Origin: a virus
Direction: 5' to 3' (one strand)
Virus record (IMG/VR): IMGVR_UViG_3300043773_002196
Span: 1-32,875 of that record
DNA: 32,875 nucleotides
In this document: one piece after another, positions 1 to 6,692 of the stretch
Position numbering within the stretch: the stretch's first letter is position 1
Layout of the letters: each line of letters begins with the position of its first letter
Translations under genes and position numbers: made by a program
The notes under the pieces: generated by a model
Told to the model about the DNA's origin: nothing
What the model saw: only the letters and a program-made list of their open reading frames with translations
Databases searched by the model: none

Positions 1-1
1 T

Positions 2-211
2 TGCCTCACCCGTGTCGGCAGTGAGAGTAAGATGGTGTTGATCGGAGACACCAAACAGGCTGACCTTGACGTCTTCCGCCGTGAGAACGGTCTGGTCGAC
101 GCCATCTACCGACTCCGCCACCTCCAGGACGTGGGTATTCTGGAGTTCCACAAGGAGGACATCGTCCGCAACTCCGTCATCGCCCACATCCTCGACCGTT
201 ACGACGACTGA
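2..211 (+). CDS. phoH: PhoH-like ATPase, C-terminal end (partial)
   Basis: The reading frame is open from the left edge and gives the last 69 residues of a PhoH-family P-loop protein. The visible signature is R-V-G-S-E-S-K-M-V-L-I-G-D-T-K-Q-A-D-L, matching the family's conserved 'G-x-x-S-K-x-V-x-x-G-D-x-x-Q-x-D-L' strand and loop. It is followed by a helical stretch (NGLVDAIYRLRHL) and an F-x-x-x-D-I-V-R-(N/H)-x-(V/I) ending typical of the family. PhoH-like genes are very common in T4-like cyanophages. They carry a predicted ATPase/helicase fold whose biological role in phages is unresolved. The Walker A half lies outside the window. The TGA stop overlaps the ATG of the next gene (TGATG), which suggests translational coupling. 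Confidence 0.85.
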   Translation, partial: CLTRVGSESKMVLIGDTKQADLDVFRRENGLVDAIYRLRHLQDVGILEFHKEDIVRNSVIAHILDRYDD

Positions 212-651
212 TGAGAACATCGACTCGCTGGAATCGCTCCGCACCTCACGAACTTGACGCGATGGTCATGGCACCCGCACTGCCATACCTCGGTGATCAG
301 GGAGTGAGCAACAAGGACAACAACCCACCGCCGTCTCAATCGAAGGTGGACACCGGCGAGTCGTTCTCGGAGGCAAAGAGACTTAGTTTGGCCGACCCAC
401 AGACGTTGGGGATCTGGAACCTAATGAAACAGGCCGACGATCCTTCACATGTTGCTCACATTTATCGTTCCAATTGCGCCTCCAAATACTGTACAGTCCC
501 GAAGGAGCACTTGCGCCACATGCGGGATACAATGATAAGAGACATGCGGGAACATGAGCGCAACTCGCCCAAACCCCGCAAACAGACACAGGTCGGGAAC
601 AACGCTCCCACCTGGAACTCACCTCAACTTCACATTCGTCGAGGCGCCTAA
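211..651 (+). CDS. Hypothetical phage protein, 146 aa
   Basis: I do not recognise this protein. It starts inside the phoH stop (TGATG) and its own TAA overlaps the next ATG (TAATG), so it sits in a tightly coupled chain. The first 17 residues are basic and low in complexity, and a second ATG at 262 (MVMAP...) could be the true start. Neither has a clear Shine-Dalgarno sequence. The middle contains the segment DPQTLGIWNLMKQADDPSH followed by a two-cysteine element (SNCASKYC) and a charged helix (EHLRHMRDTMIRDMREHE). The C-terminus is rich in Asn, Pro and basic residues and is probably unstructured. Function is unknown. The neighbourhood suggests a small late or structural protein. Confidence 0.6.
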   Translation: MRTSTRWNRSAPHELDAMVMAPALPYLGDQGVSNKDNNPPPSQSKVDTGESFSEAKRLSLADPQTLGIWNLMKQADDPSHVAHIYRSNCASKYCTVPKEHLRHMRDTMIRDMREHERNSPKPRKQTQVGNNAPTWNSPQLHIRRGA

Positions 652-986
652 TGTCTTCCCCCATAGATTATACAGTTCCTTGTGGTAAGTCAAAGGTTCA
701 CCCTGACGGAGTTTGTAGGCAAAAGCTCCACAAGAACATCCATAGTGGCCTTCACCGTCTTCATGAAAGAATGGAAGAGGAGGCAATGCAAGCTCAACTC
801 GAACAGCAAAAGCAGCAGTTTGATGAGCAGCGGAAACACCTTGATCTTCAGGAGAAGATGCTTGGAGTGGGAATGGGCACCCACCGTGTGATCAAGGACA
901 TGCGGAAAAACAAGCCCAAAGTTAACCCCTATCTCCCCGGTGCCAACGCCGGTAACCCCAACAACAAAAACGGTAAGAAACAATGA
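651..986 (+). CDS. Small coiled-coil protein with a two-cysteine motif, 111 aa
   Basis: The N-terminus carries a C-x10-C element (VPCGKSKVHPDGVCRQK), a short variant of the cysteine-pair motif repeated in several downstream proteins. It is followed by a long charged, Gln/Glu-rich segment (about residues 35-75, HERMEEEAMQAQLEQQKQQF...) that should form a coiled coil. The tail is basic and rich in Asn, Pro and Gly (NPNNKNGKK). The start overlaps the previous stop (TAATG) and the end overlaps the next start (ATGA). No catalytic motif is visible. A virion-associated or scaffold-like role is inference from neighbours. The product could equally be a small DNA- or protein-binding factor. Confidence 0.6.
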   Translation: MSSPIDYTVPCGKSKVHPDGVCRQKLHKNIHSGLHRLHERMEEEAMQAQLEQQKQQFDEQRKHLDLQEKMLGVGMGTHRVIKDMRKNKPKVNPYLPGANAGNPNNKNGKKQ

Positions 987-1348
987 ACGGATTCTTCGCA
1001 CCCGAAGCCCTCGAGGCGCTCCAACAGGCCTACGAGATGCAGCTCACCCCCGAGGAACAGGATTACGACCTGACCACCGGTCTGCCCACGAATCAGGTGA
1101 GCAACACCTCGCCGTGGCACGGCACCGTGGATCTCTGGAAGTACCCCGACGGTAAGAATAAGCTCGAGACTTCGCCCATCATGTACCACGGCTCCGATGA
1201 GGACGAGTACGATGATGAAGAGGGTGAGGAGGAGTACGATGATGACACAGTGTCCCAGTACGAGGTTGATGACGAGGAGGCACTAAGTGACGAGGAGATC
1301 GATAATTTGATCGAGGAGCTACTCCACTCGGACGAGGATGACGAGTGA
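983..1348 (+). CDS. Acidic small protein with shared N-terminal peptide, 121 aa
   Basis: This protein begins MNGFFAPEALEALQQAYEM, a member of the short N-terminal peptide family seen also at 3820, 4181 and 5535. The last 50 residues are extremely acidic, with long runs of Asp and Glu (about residues 72-121). Acidic tails of this kind occur in phage prohead-core and scaffold proteins such as T4 gp67, but there is no alignable similarity, so that comparison is only by composition. The start uses ATGA overlap with the upstream gene and the stop overlaps a GTG start downstream. The Ser-rich open frame on the opposite strand is simply the complement of the Asp/Glu codons. Confidence 0.65.
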   Translation: MNGFFAPEALEALQQAYEMQLTPEEQDYDLTTGLPTNQVSNTSPWHGTVDLWKYPDGKNKLETSPIMYHGSDEDEYDDEEGEEEYDDDTVSQYEVDDEEALSDEEIDNLIEELLHSDEDDE

Positions 1349-2133
1349 TTCCAAAGATAATCCACCATTCGGCACCCGCAAATAGAAAGCATTGGCATTA
1401 CATCTGGAGTATTTGCTTTCCAACGTGGAAGGAGCACTTCCCCGAACCCGAGTATAAGCATGTGATGTGGGACGATGAGGCCATTGATAGCTTCATTGAG
1501 GAAAAATTCCCGAATCACGTCGACTTTTACCACTCCCTACCTCATCATATCATCCGCCTGGACTTTTTCAGGTTTGCGTTGTTGTATGAAGAGGGCGGCA
1601 TTTATGCGGACATGGACATGTACTGTGTTCGCAACTTCTATGATGAGCTGTATAAGGACGTCGCATTTGTCGAAAGTCCTTACATTAAGGGTGAGCTGGA
1701 AAACTCACTGATGGCCGCGATGCCTAAAAATCCCCACTTACTGCGGATAATGTTTCGTTGCCGTGAGACATTCGCCGAACTCGGTGTACGAGAAAACATT
1801 ACTGGCGCTGAAGGGTCTCAATATGTGCTTGAATTGTGTGGCCCTCAACAAATCACGAAATATCTTGCCGAGCGTTCTAAAGAGGAGCAGAAAGAGGTGC
1901 AGCGATTGCGCTACCCGCTATTCAACCCCCATGCTGAACGCGCTGACCCTACTCGCTTAGAGAAGTATTTCACCATCCATATGAACACAGGCAACTGGGG
2001 GAAAGATTTCACAGAATGGGCGCTTAAAAATCTAGCCCATACAGGAGAAACCTACGAGGGATTCACCAAAAGAAAATGGGCTTCTCACAGCCCAGTCTGG
2101 GCACGCAGGTTTGGAGCCGTCTTTCCGAACTAA
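1345..2133 (+). CDS. GT32-type sugar-binding-region glycosyltransferase
   Basis: The protein (262 aa) begins IPKIIHH, typical of the Gly_transf_sug / GT32 family (Och1- and capsule-type transferases). Diagnostic features are the conserved H-H-I-I-R-L-D-F-F-R-F-A-L-L-Y-E-E-G-G-I-Y stretch and the D89-x-D91 metal and nucleotide-sugar motif in GGIYADMDMYC. It would transfer a sugar from a nucleotide donor onto host envelope glycans, virion proteins or modified DNA; the acceptor cannot be told from sequence. The start is GTG inside GTGA, overlapping the previous TGA; no in-frame ATG lies near the family's conserved N-terminus. Codon use looks more AT-rich than in neighbouring genes, hinting at separate acquisition. 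Its TAA is followed directly by the GGGTAAAA motif. There is no signal peptide or membrane segment. Confidence 0.85.
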   Translation: MIPKIIHHSAPANRKHWHYIWSICFPTWKEHFPEPEYKHVMWDDEAIDSFIEEKFPNHVDFYHSLPHHIIRLDFFRFALLYEEGGIYADMDMYCVRNFYDELYKDVAFVESPYIKGELENSLMAAMPKNPHLLRIMFRCRETFAELGVRENITGAEGSQYVLELCGPQQITKYLAERSKEEQKEVQRLRYPLFNPHAERADPTRLEKYFTIHMNTGNWGKDFTEWALKNLAHTGETYEGFTKRKWASHSPVWARRFGAVFPN

Positions 2134-2141
2134 GGGTAAAA
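2134..2141 (+). promoter_or_regulatory. GGGTAAAA motif 1 (putative late promoter)
   Basis: This is an exact copy of the octamer that precedes the head-of-unit genes in this window. It directly follows the TAA of the glycosyltransferase gene and leaves 22 bases before the ATG at 2164. That distance leaves little room for both a -10 element and a ribosome binding site if this were a -35 box, so it is better read as the -10-like core. A weak dyad (AAACT/AGTTT) follows. Promoter activity is inferred. Confidence 0.6.
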
Positions 2142-2163
2142 ACTGCTTAGTTTCTGACATCGC

Positions 2164-2862
2164 ATGGACGGCGTAGTTCTGCCTGGCGTTGGTGGCATGA
2201 TCAACGCCTCCAACGCTCAATCTGACCCCTCACTGGAAAAGGAGAATAAGCAGAAACGCAAGTGGGGTGCTGGTGTCAACAAGGAGGGTTTCATGACCAT
2301 CGGTAAGACCGACCACAACGAGCTTCGTCTTGCTAACCATAAAGAGCGTCGTGAGAGCAGGGTAAACCTGATTAACCGATCGATGAACGAGTACGCCGAC
2401 GGCGGTCAGGCGATGAGCGAGATCATGGGCCGCCGCTCCCTCCGCGCCGCCGAACATCGCGAATTGAAGTCGAAGGAGTACGTGTTCTCCGAACAGGAGG
2501 ACGAGTACCTCGCGATGGGTTCGTTCATGCCCTCATTTGATGAGGGTTGCTCCTGTGGGACATGTGCTTCTTGCCGCAGCAAGAAAAAGGCAAACGCAGA
2601 ATATCGTGAGTGGTCGACTGAAAAGCGGAAGGAATTGGCGAAAGGCGAAGTCAAAGGCCACTTTGCTGGCCCCGATCAATCATTCCCTATTTCAAATGCC
2701 ACTGATGTAAAGGCAGCTTGGTCCTCAGTTGGCCGCGCGAAAAATCCTCGCGCTGTCATGAAGCGGATCATTTCAATTGCAAAAGAACTTGGTCTGGAAT
2801 CGGCACTCCCTGACTCTGTCAAACAACGTCTCGCCGAAGGTGGTTCTGGTCTGCCTGGGTGA
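2164..2862 (+). CDS. Phage protein with Cys cluster and C-terminal FAGPDxSFPI domain
   Basis: This 232-aa protein has three recognisable parts. The N-terminal two thirds is charged and helical (KERRESRVNLINRSMNEYAD...). A compact cysteine cluster C-S-C-G-T-C-A-S-C (C-x-C-x2-C-x2-C, about residues 129-136) could bind zinc or an Fe-S centre. The C-terminal region contains HFAGPDQSFPI followed by a helix with SVGRAKNPRAVMKRIISIAKEL. That pattern recurs in many phage and bacterial proteins, often as an add-on to head or structural proteins (DUF6582-like); its function is unknown. This is the first gene after GGGTAAAA motif 1, and its stop overlaps the next start (TGATG). A virion role is inferred. 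Confidence 0.7.
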   Translation: MDGVVLPGVGGMINASNAQSDPSLEKENKQKRKWGAGVNKEGFMTIGKTDHNELRLANHKERRESRVNLINRSMNEYADGGQAMSEIMGRRSLRAAEHRELKSKEYVFSEQEDEYLAMGSFMPSFDEGCSCGTCASCRSKKKANAEYREWSTEKRKELAKGEVKGHFAGPDQSFPISNATDVKAAWSSVGRAKNPRAVMKRIISIAKELGLESALPDSVKQRLAEGGSGLPG

Positions 2863-3149
2863 TGCCGCTACACGTTATCTTCGCGATCGCTGGACCTCTG
2901 ACCGGCTTCATTCTCTCCGTCATCCTGTATCTCGGTAAGAGAAACCTTGACGAGATGACCAACACCTTGAGTAAGGTGCAACACACACTCACCGAGCTGC
3001 GTGTGGAGATTCCTAAGTCCTACGTGACCAAGGAGGAACTACTCTCCCACATGCACGCCGAAGAGCAGTGGCACAGCCACATCACCCAACAACTTCGCGA
3101 CATCCGCGAGGAAATCTCGTCAGTCCGGGACTGGACCCACCGATCATGA
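2862..3149 (+). CDS. Small membrane-anchored coiled-coil protein, 95 aa
   Basis: Residues 1-23 form a hydrophobic N-terminal helix (MPLHVIFAIAGPLTGFILSV), and Lys-Arg directly follows it. The rest is a charged coiled coil with L-R-V-E-I-P-K-S-Y-V-T-K-E-E-L. This plan, one membrane span then a 'lP..YV.k.el' helix, resembles small phage membrane proteins often found near holins and lysis genes, although no lysis gene is visible here. I chose ATG 2862 (TGATG overlap) rather than the GTG one codon earlier. The end overlaps the next ATG as ATGA. It could be a holin-like or superinfection-related inner-membrane protein; this is uncertain. Confidence 0.6.
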   Translation: MPLHVIFAIAGPLTGFILSVILYLGKRNLDEMTNTLSKVQHTLTELRVEIPKSYVTKEELLSHMHAEEQWHSHITQQLRDIREEISSVRDWTHRS

Positions 3150-3820
3150 ACCTTGAAGACTACGATTTTGATCGCCTCCTCGCGCTGGGTTACACCGAGA
3201 AGGCTACCGGCGACCTGAAGGATGCCTGCTGGAAGGGTTACACCGCTGTTGGTCTGAAGAAGAAGGGTGGCCGCACTGTTCCAAACTGTGTGCCCATCAA
3301 AAAGAGCAAGTCTGACCACGCCGAGGAGATGAAGCGTAAGCCACTTATCGCCGGTCCGAGTGCCGGTTCACCGTCCTTTGGTGAGGGCAAGGGGACTGGA
3401 AAGCCATGTGGTGGCTCGCATATTTCGGCCAATAAAACCTGTCACGTTGGTGGTAGTGCCGGATACAAGGACGTGACCGAAGCCATCAGGGCTGACATGG
3501 GAAGCTCCTTCGATGACGCGCATGAGAAAGTGTTTGAGGAGCGCTACGCCAAGGCCAAAGACACAAAGGATCTGGGTCGTATTCACAAGAAAGCCATCAA
3601 GGATCTGGACAATGATGACCTTGATGCTAAAGAGGGTGTCCTCAACGCTATGAAAAAGGCCATGCAAGCTCACCTCGAGGTGAACATGGCGAGCGGTCAG
3701 GGCGCCAAACGTGAGGCGGAACTCGCCGCGATGACCCCTGAGGAGCGTGCGAAGGCTCGTTCGGCGGACGCCATTGAGCGAGGGATCAAGAACAAGGTCG
3801 TCTCCGGGAGAATGCGCTGA
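3146..3820 (+). CDS. Phage protein with ACWKGYxAxGxKKKGGRxVPNC motif, 224 aa
   Basis: The start at ATG 3146 (ATGA overlap) is preferred over an upstream ATG at 3068, which would bury most of the preceding gene. The N-terminus MNLEDYDFDRLLALGYTE is followed by the element ACWKGYTAVGLKKKGGRT ending VPNC (C-x19-C). This element recurs in many phage proteins, including virion and head-associated ones, but its function is unknown to me. A second cysteine pair follows (KPCGGSHISANKTCHVGG, C-x10-C). The C-terminal half is charged and helical (AKDTKDLGRIHKKAIKDL...). There is no enzyme motif. It lies in the middle of the cysteine-pair cluster, so a virion-internal role is plausible but inferred. Confidence 0.7.
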   Translation: MNLEDYDFDRLLALGYTEKATGDLKDACWKGYTAVGLKKKGGRTVPNCVPIKKSKSDHAEEMKRKPLIAGPSAGSPSFGEGKGTGKPCGGSHISANKTCHVGGSAGYKDVTEAIRADMGSSFDDAHEKVFEERYAKAKDTKDLGRIHKKAIKDLDNDDLDAKEGVLNAMKKAMQAHLEVNMASGQGAKREAELAAMTPEERAKARSADAIERGIKNKVVSGRMR

Positions 3821-4176
3821 TGTTCGGTTCCTTCCCCGAGGATCTCCTCGCCGAGTTCAAAGAGGCCTACGCAGAACGTCAGACTATGGCCATCGGGTAT
3901 CCCCAGCAGTCCTACTCCGACAAAGAGGATATGCCGTGCAACAAGCCCAAGGCTGAGACGCACAACGGTAAGTCCCACGTCGTGAAAGCTTGCTATGGCG
4001 GTCAGGAGAAACTTATCCGCTTCGGTCAGGCCGGAGCCTCCACAGCTGGCAAACCCAAAGAGGGTGAGTCGGAGAGGATGAAGGCGAAGCGTGCCTCCTT
4101 TAAGGCCCGCCACGCAAAGAATATCGCCAAGGGTCCGTCTTCAGCGGCTTACTGGGCGGACAAGGTAAAATGGTGA
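3820..4176 (+). CDS. Conserved small phage protein ending MKAKRASFKARHAKNI...AAYWADKVKW
   Basis: This 118-aa protein opens with the shared N-terminal peptide MFGSFPEDLLAEFKEAYAE. It then carries a domain with C-N-K-P ... G-K-S-H-V-V-K-A-C, KLIRFGQAG, and the strongly basic ending MKAKRASFKARHAKN plus SAAYWADKVKW. That C-terminal domain recurs, often as a small stand-alone protein, across many phages and some bacterial genomes; its role is not established. The basic RHAK-rich helix would suit nucleic-acid contact. The start overlaps the upstream TGA (TGATG). Near its stop is GGTAAAAT, a near match to the promoter-like octamer, four bases short of the next gene. Confidence 0.75.
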   Translation: MFGSFPEDLLAEFKEAYAERQTMAIGYPQQSYSDKEDMPCNKPKAETHNGKSHVVKACYGGQEKLIRFGQAGASTAGKPKEGESERMKAKRASFKARHAKNIAKGPSSAAYWADKVKW

Positions 4177-4180
4177 TCTC

Positions 4181-4933
4181 ATGTTAGGACATTTCTCTCC
4201 AGAAGCCCTCCGCGCATTTGCTGAGGCACTCGATTTAGATACCGGAAATCAAGACTTCTCCGAAGGAGTGTTCGATTTTAAGGTATGCCAGAAACCTGAT
4301 GGGAAGCATTATGGAGTGTCAGACAATGACAGGTGCGCTCCGCCGGCTAAAGAAGTTTCTAATAGACCTGGGGGAGGTTTTCTAAACCTCCAAGCAGGCA
4401 AGGGAATCAATTATGATACCGCCAAAGGTCAAGGTGACGCCAAGACTATGGCAAAAGCAGAAAAAGAATACTTAAAATGGCGACACTTGGGTGATAGCCA
4501 CCAACAAGCTAAAGACAAAGCTCTTAGGTCTTTTCCGGGAACCTGGGAAGACATTATGCCAAAAGCAAAAGGAATGTATGAAAGGGCTCAAAGCAAAGTC
4601 AAAGCCTCTAATGTACTAAAGCAGTCTAATGAGCCTATGGTTAGGCCAGGGGCAAAGACGGCTGTTGTAAGCCCAACTCCAAAATCTGGGCGTTCTGACT
4701 ATGAGGCAATTGTTAGTGACTTGCAAGAAGCTCGCAAAGGGATTATTCGATCTATTTCTCGAGAAGCGACGTGGGATTCGGAGAGTGACCCAAGGCGCTT
4801 AGAGGCCATACGAGAAGTAAAAGCCTTAATGAAACCCCAAGTTGATGAAATTACAAAAATGGCCAAATTCACACCTGAACAACGACGTCAAGCTTGGGAG
4901 GAAATCTCTCAAGGAATCGAGAGCAACCTCTGA
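4181..4933 (+). CDS. Hypothetical protein with N-terminal peptide and Cys-pair motif, AT-rich gene
   Basis: The 250-aa protein begins MLGHFSPEALRAFAEALDL, then carries a C-x15-C element (VCQKPDGKHYGVSDNDRC), a clear variant of the cysteine-pair motif. The rest is helical and highly charged, with YLKWRHLGDSHQQAKDKAL and a C-terminal helix KFTPEQRRQAWEEISQGI. No catalytic residues are recognisable. Lines counted by hand within the gene are 35 to 48% G+C, against about 60% in the start of the next gene, and AGG, AGA and TTA codons are frequent. The gene may therefore have arrived from another genome. It stops two bases before the next ATG. The N-terminal peptide, kept despite the different composition, suggests that the peptide is functional. 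Confidence 0.65.
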   Translation: MLGHFSPEALRAFAEALDLDTGNQDFSEGVFDFKVCQKPDGKHYGVSDNDRCAPPAKEVSNRPGGGFLNLQAGKGINYDTAKGQGDAKTMAKAEKEYLKWRHLGDSHQQAKDKALRSFPGTWEDIMPKAKGMYERAQSKVKASNVLKQSNEPMVRPGAKTAVVSPTPKSGRSDYEAIVSDLQEARKGIIRSISREATWDSESDPRRLEAIREVKALMKPQVDEITKMAKFTPEQRRQAWEEISQGIESNL

Positions 4934-4935
4934 TC

Positions 4936-5535
4936 ATGAACACTTTCAACATCCCCTCAGTGGACCACCTCATCGAGAGCGTTCACTATCGCGTCGTCGA
5001 CTGGTCCTTTGCCGAAGGACGCGACCGCGGCCTAGAGACCAACATGCCAGGCCGTGGCGCACCATCCACCTTTGCCGAAGAGTGTGGCCCTGATGAAAAG
5101 ATGATCTTTGGTATGTGTCGAAGCACCAAAACCAACCCCAAAGACGATAAGGACTTCGACTCCTCCAAGAAGACAAAGCAGGAGGAGGAAGGTGAGGCTC
5201 AAGCTAAGAAAGAGGGCTCTGAGTTCAAGAACAATAAGATGATCAAGGATGTGAAGTCCGGTAAGAAACTTGGTTGGGCAATGAAGGATGGTAAGCCTGT
5301 ATTGGTGGAATGGGGATCTGTAGCTGGAGAAAAGAAAGTCGGTTCGAAGAAGCCCGAAGCGAAACCCCAAGGCGGTGGTGGTGGCGGTGGAGCTCAGGCG
5401 CCCAAGCCACAGTCATCGGCTCAGCCTCCAAAGCCAAAGGAAAATAAGGATGAGGCACCAAAGCCGGGCGACCTCCTTCAGAAGGAGCGTCAGGAACGTG
5501 CTGATGCTTGGAGAAAGGGCGGGCAGGCAATGTAA
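4936..5535 (+). CDS. Low-complexity protein with Cys-pair and GWAxKDGKPVLVEWGS motif
   Basis: The true start is taken as ATG 4936 (MNTFNIPSVDHLIESV), just after the previous stop; a longer frame from 4894 only overlaps that gene. The 199-aa product has a C-x10-C element (EECGPDEKMIFGMCRSTK), then a Lys/Glu-rich stretch. A short conserved-looking block, KKLGWAMKDGKPVLVEWGSV, follows. The remainder is a disordered tail rich in Lys, Pro, Gln and seven consecutive Gly. Its TAA overlaps the following ATG (TAATG). No function can be assigned. The architecture, a small folded block in disordered linkers, matches its neighbours. Confidence 0.6.
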   Translation: MNTFNIPSVDHLIESVHYRVVDWSFAEGRDRGLETNMPGRGAPSTFAEECGPDEKMIFGMCRSTKTNPKDDKDFDSSKKTKQEEEGEAQAKKEGSEFKNNKMIKDVKSGKKLGWAMKDGKPVLVEWGSVAGEKKVGSKKPEAKPQGGGGGGGAQAPKPQSSAQPPKPKENKDEAPKPGDLLQKERQERADAWRKGGQAM

Positions 5536-6677
5536 TGATAGGTAGTTTCTCAGAGGAGGCACTTCAGGTTCTGGATTTCGTGCGTTGCGAGCGTCCCAAT
5601 GGAACTGCGTATGGAACTGCGGGAACCTGCCGTAAAGGGGTCGAGAGCGCTGTAGAGACCAAAAAGTACAGCTGGGGCTCCACGATGAAGGTGTCGGGAG
5701 ACGGCGACAGTGTCGTCCTCCACGATGACAATCAAAGTGCCATTGGCAAACTCGCTGACGGTGAGAGCACAACCTTCAGAGCGGATAGTGGGGACAAATG
5801 GACCGCCACTCGCAAGGGCGATACTGTGGAGTTGCAGTCGGGCTCACAGAAACTTTCAGTCAGCCACTCGAGATTCGACCAGGGTGACTCCGATGAGGCC
5901 CCTAAGCCAAAAGCGGAGCCCAAGGCGGAGGAAGCTCCCAAGTCATCTCCTAAAAAGCCGAGAGAGGAGAGCTTCGAAAAAGGTGGTACCTTTGAGGGTG
6001 ATTCAACCAAAATCACTGGAGGGCCTGGAGCCGATGCTGTCAAGAGACAGATCGACCACGCCAAAATGGTGATGGAGAAGTACCCCGACATGGCGGACTC
6101 CATGAAGGGTGAGCTTGAGAAGAATCTGAAGCAGTTGGAGCCCTTCCAAAATAGCCAAAGAGTCCTTGATAGCATCGTCGCCAATGTCCCAGCGGGAACA
6201 ACTGTTAGGGTGACCCCAATGGGCACAATCCAGACAGAATTCACGACGCCCGGCGGAAACGTCGTCAGCACGACATTCGGTCGAAACAGCTTCAACTTCG
6301 AGGTGAATGGCACCTACGAGGCCGGAACGGTGACTCAGGGCCGAAAGGAGGAGATGGCAGTGGCGAGGCAGGTACAACGTTGCTTCAACGCCGTTCTGGG
6401 TTCCCTTCCTGAGGGTTATGTCATGCGAACGTATGCCTACTCCGAGGACGGTAAGGGCGCCTCCAGACAAAGGGCGTACGAGAAGATGGGCTTCTCTAAG
6501 GCGACTCCAGGGGAAAACATCTACGGCAGGCTCAAAGACGGCGTGCTCGTCCCTTCAACAAAAGAGGAGCAGAGTAAAACTGACACAATCCTCTCATTCT
6601 CCGAGGTTGTTGGCCCTAATTCCATGGCTTTATGGTATGTGGCCATCTTCGGAAAAGACCCACGGGTAAAACCTTAG
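5535..6677 (+). CDS. 380-aa protein: N-terminal peptide, Cys-pair, possible GNAT-like C-terminal domain
   Basis: The protein starts MIGSFSEEALQVLDF and runs directly into CERPNGTAYGTAGTCRKG (C18-x13-C32), nearly identical to the motif in the 705-aa kinase-like protein. Residues 35-110 look beta-rich, then comes a Lys/Glu/Pro-rich linker. The C-terminal half contains ARQVQRCFNAVLGSLPEGYV, RTYAYSEDGKGASRQRAYEK and MGFSKATPGENIYGRLKDG. The 'R-A-Y-E-K-M-G-F' step resembles the last strand and helix of GNAT acetyltransferases, but I cannot identify the acetyl-CoA loop, so this is tentative. ATG 5535 is chosen over an upstream in-frame ATG at 5508 that overlaps the preceding gene. The coding end contains GGGTAAAA motif 2. 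Confidence 0.65.
   Translation: MIGSFSEEALQVLDFVRCERPNGTAYGTAGTCRKGVESAVETKKYSWGSTMKVSGDGDSVVLHDDNQSAIGKLADGESTTFRADSGDKWTATRKGDTVELQSGSQKLSVSHSRFDQGDSDEAPKPKAEPKAEEAPKSSPKKPREESFEKGGTFEGDSTKITGGPGADAVKRQIDHAKMVMEKYPDMADSMKGELEKNLKQLEPFQNSQRVLDSIVANVPAGTTVRVTPMGTIQTEFTTPGGNVVSTTFGRNSFNFEVNGTYEAGTVTQGRKEEMAVARQVQRCFNAVLGSLPEGYVMRTYAYSEDGKGASRQRAYEKMGFSKATPGENIYGRLKDGVLVPSTKEEQSKTDTILSFSEVVGPNSMALWYVAIFGKDPRVKP
6664..6671 (+). promoter_or_regulatory. GGGTAAAA motif 2 (putative late promoter)
   Basis: This exact octamer overlaps the last codons of the preceding gene (R-V-K-P-stop) and lies 21 bases before the ATG at 6693. A second, looser copy (AGTAAAAGT) follows about 10 bases on. It is the only motif embedded in coding sequence rather than at or after the stop codon. 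Promoter function is inferred from the shared position upstream of unit-leading genes. Confidence 0.55.
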
Positions 6678-6692
6678 TAAAAGTACTTCCCA

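Noticed and set aside
1093-1533. Minus-strand Ser-rich open frame
   Set aside because: It is the complement of the Asp/Glu codon run in the 983 gene and the start of the glycosyltransferase; the long Ser runs are an artefact of GAG and GAT codons read in reverse.
3068-3145. Upstream extension of the 3146 gene from an earlier ATG
   Set aside because: It lies inside the 2862 gene in another frame, is His/Pro-rich and low in quality, and the ATGA overlap at 3146 matches the pattern of neighbouring starts.
4164-4172. Extra promoter copy GGTAAAATG before the 4181 gene
   Set aside because: It lacks the first G, lies in the last codons of the preceding gene, and only a four-base gap follows; it may be chance or a weak variant.
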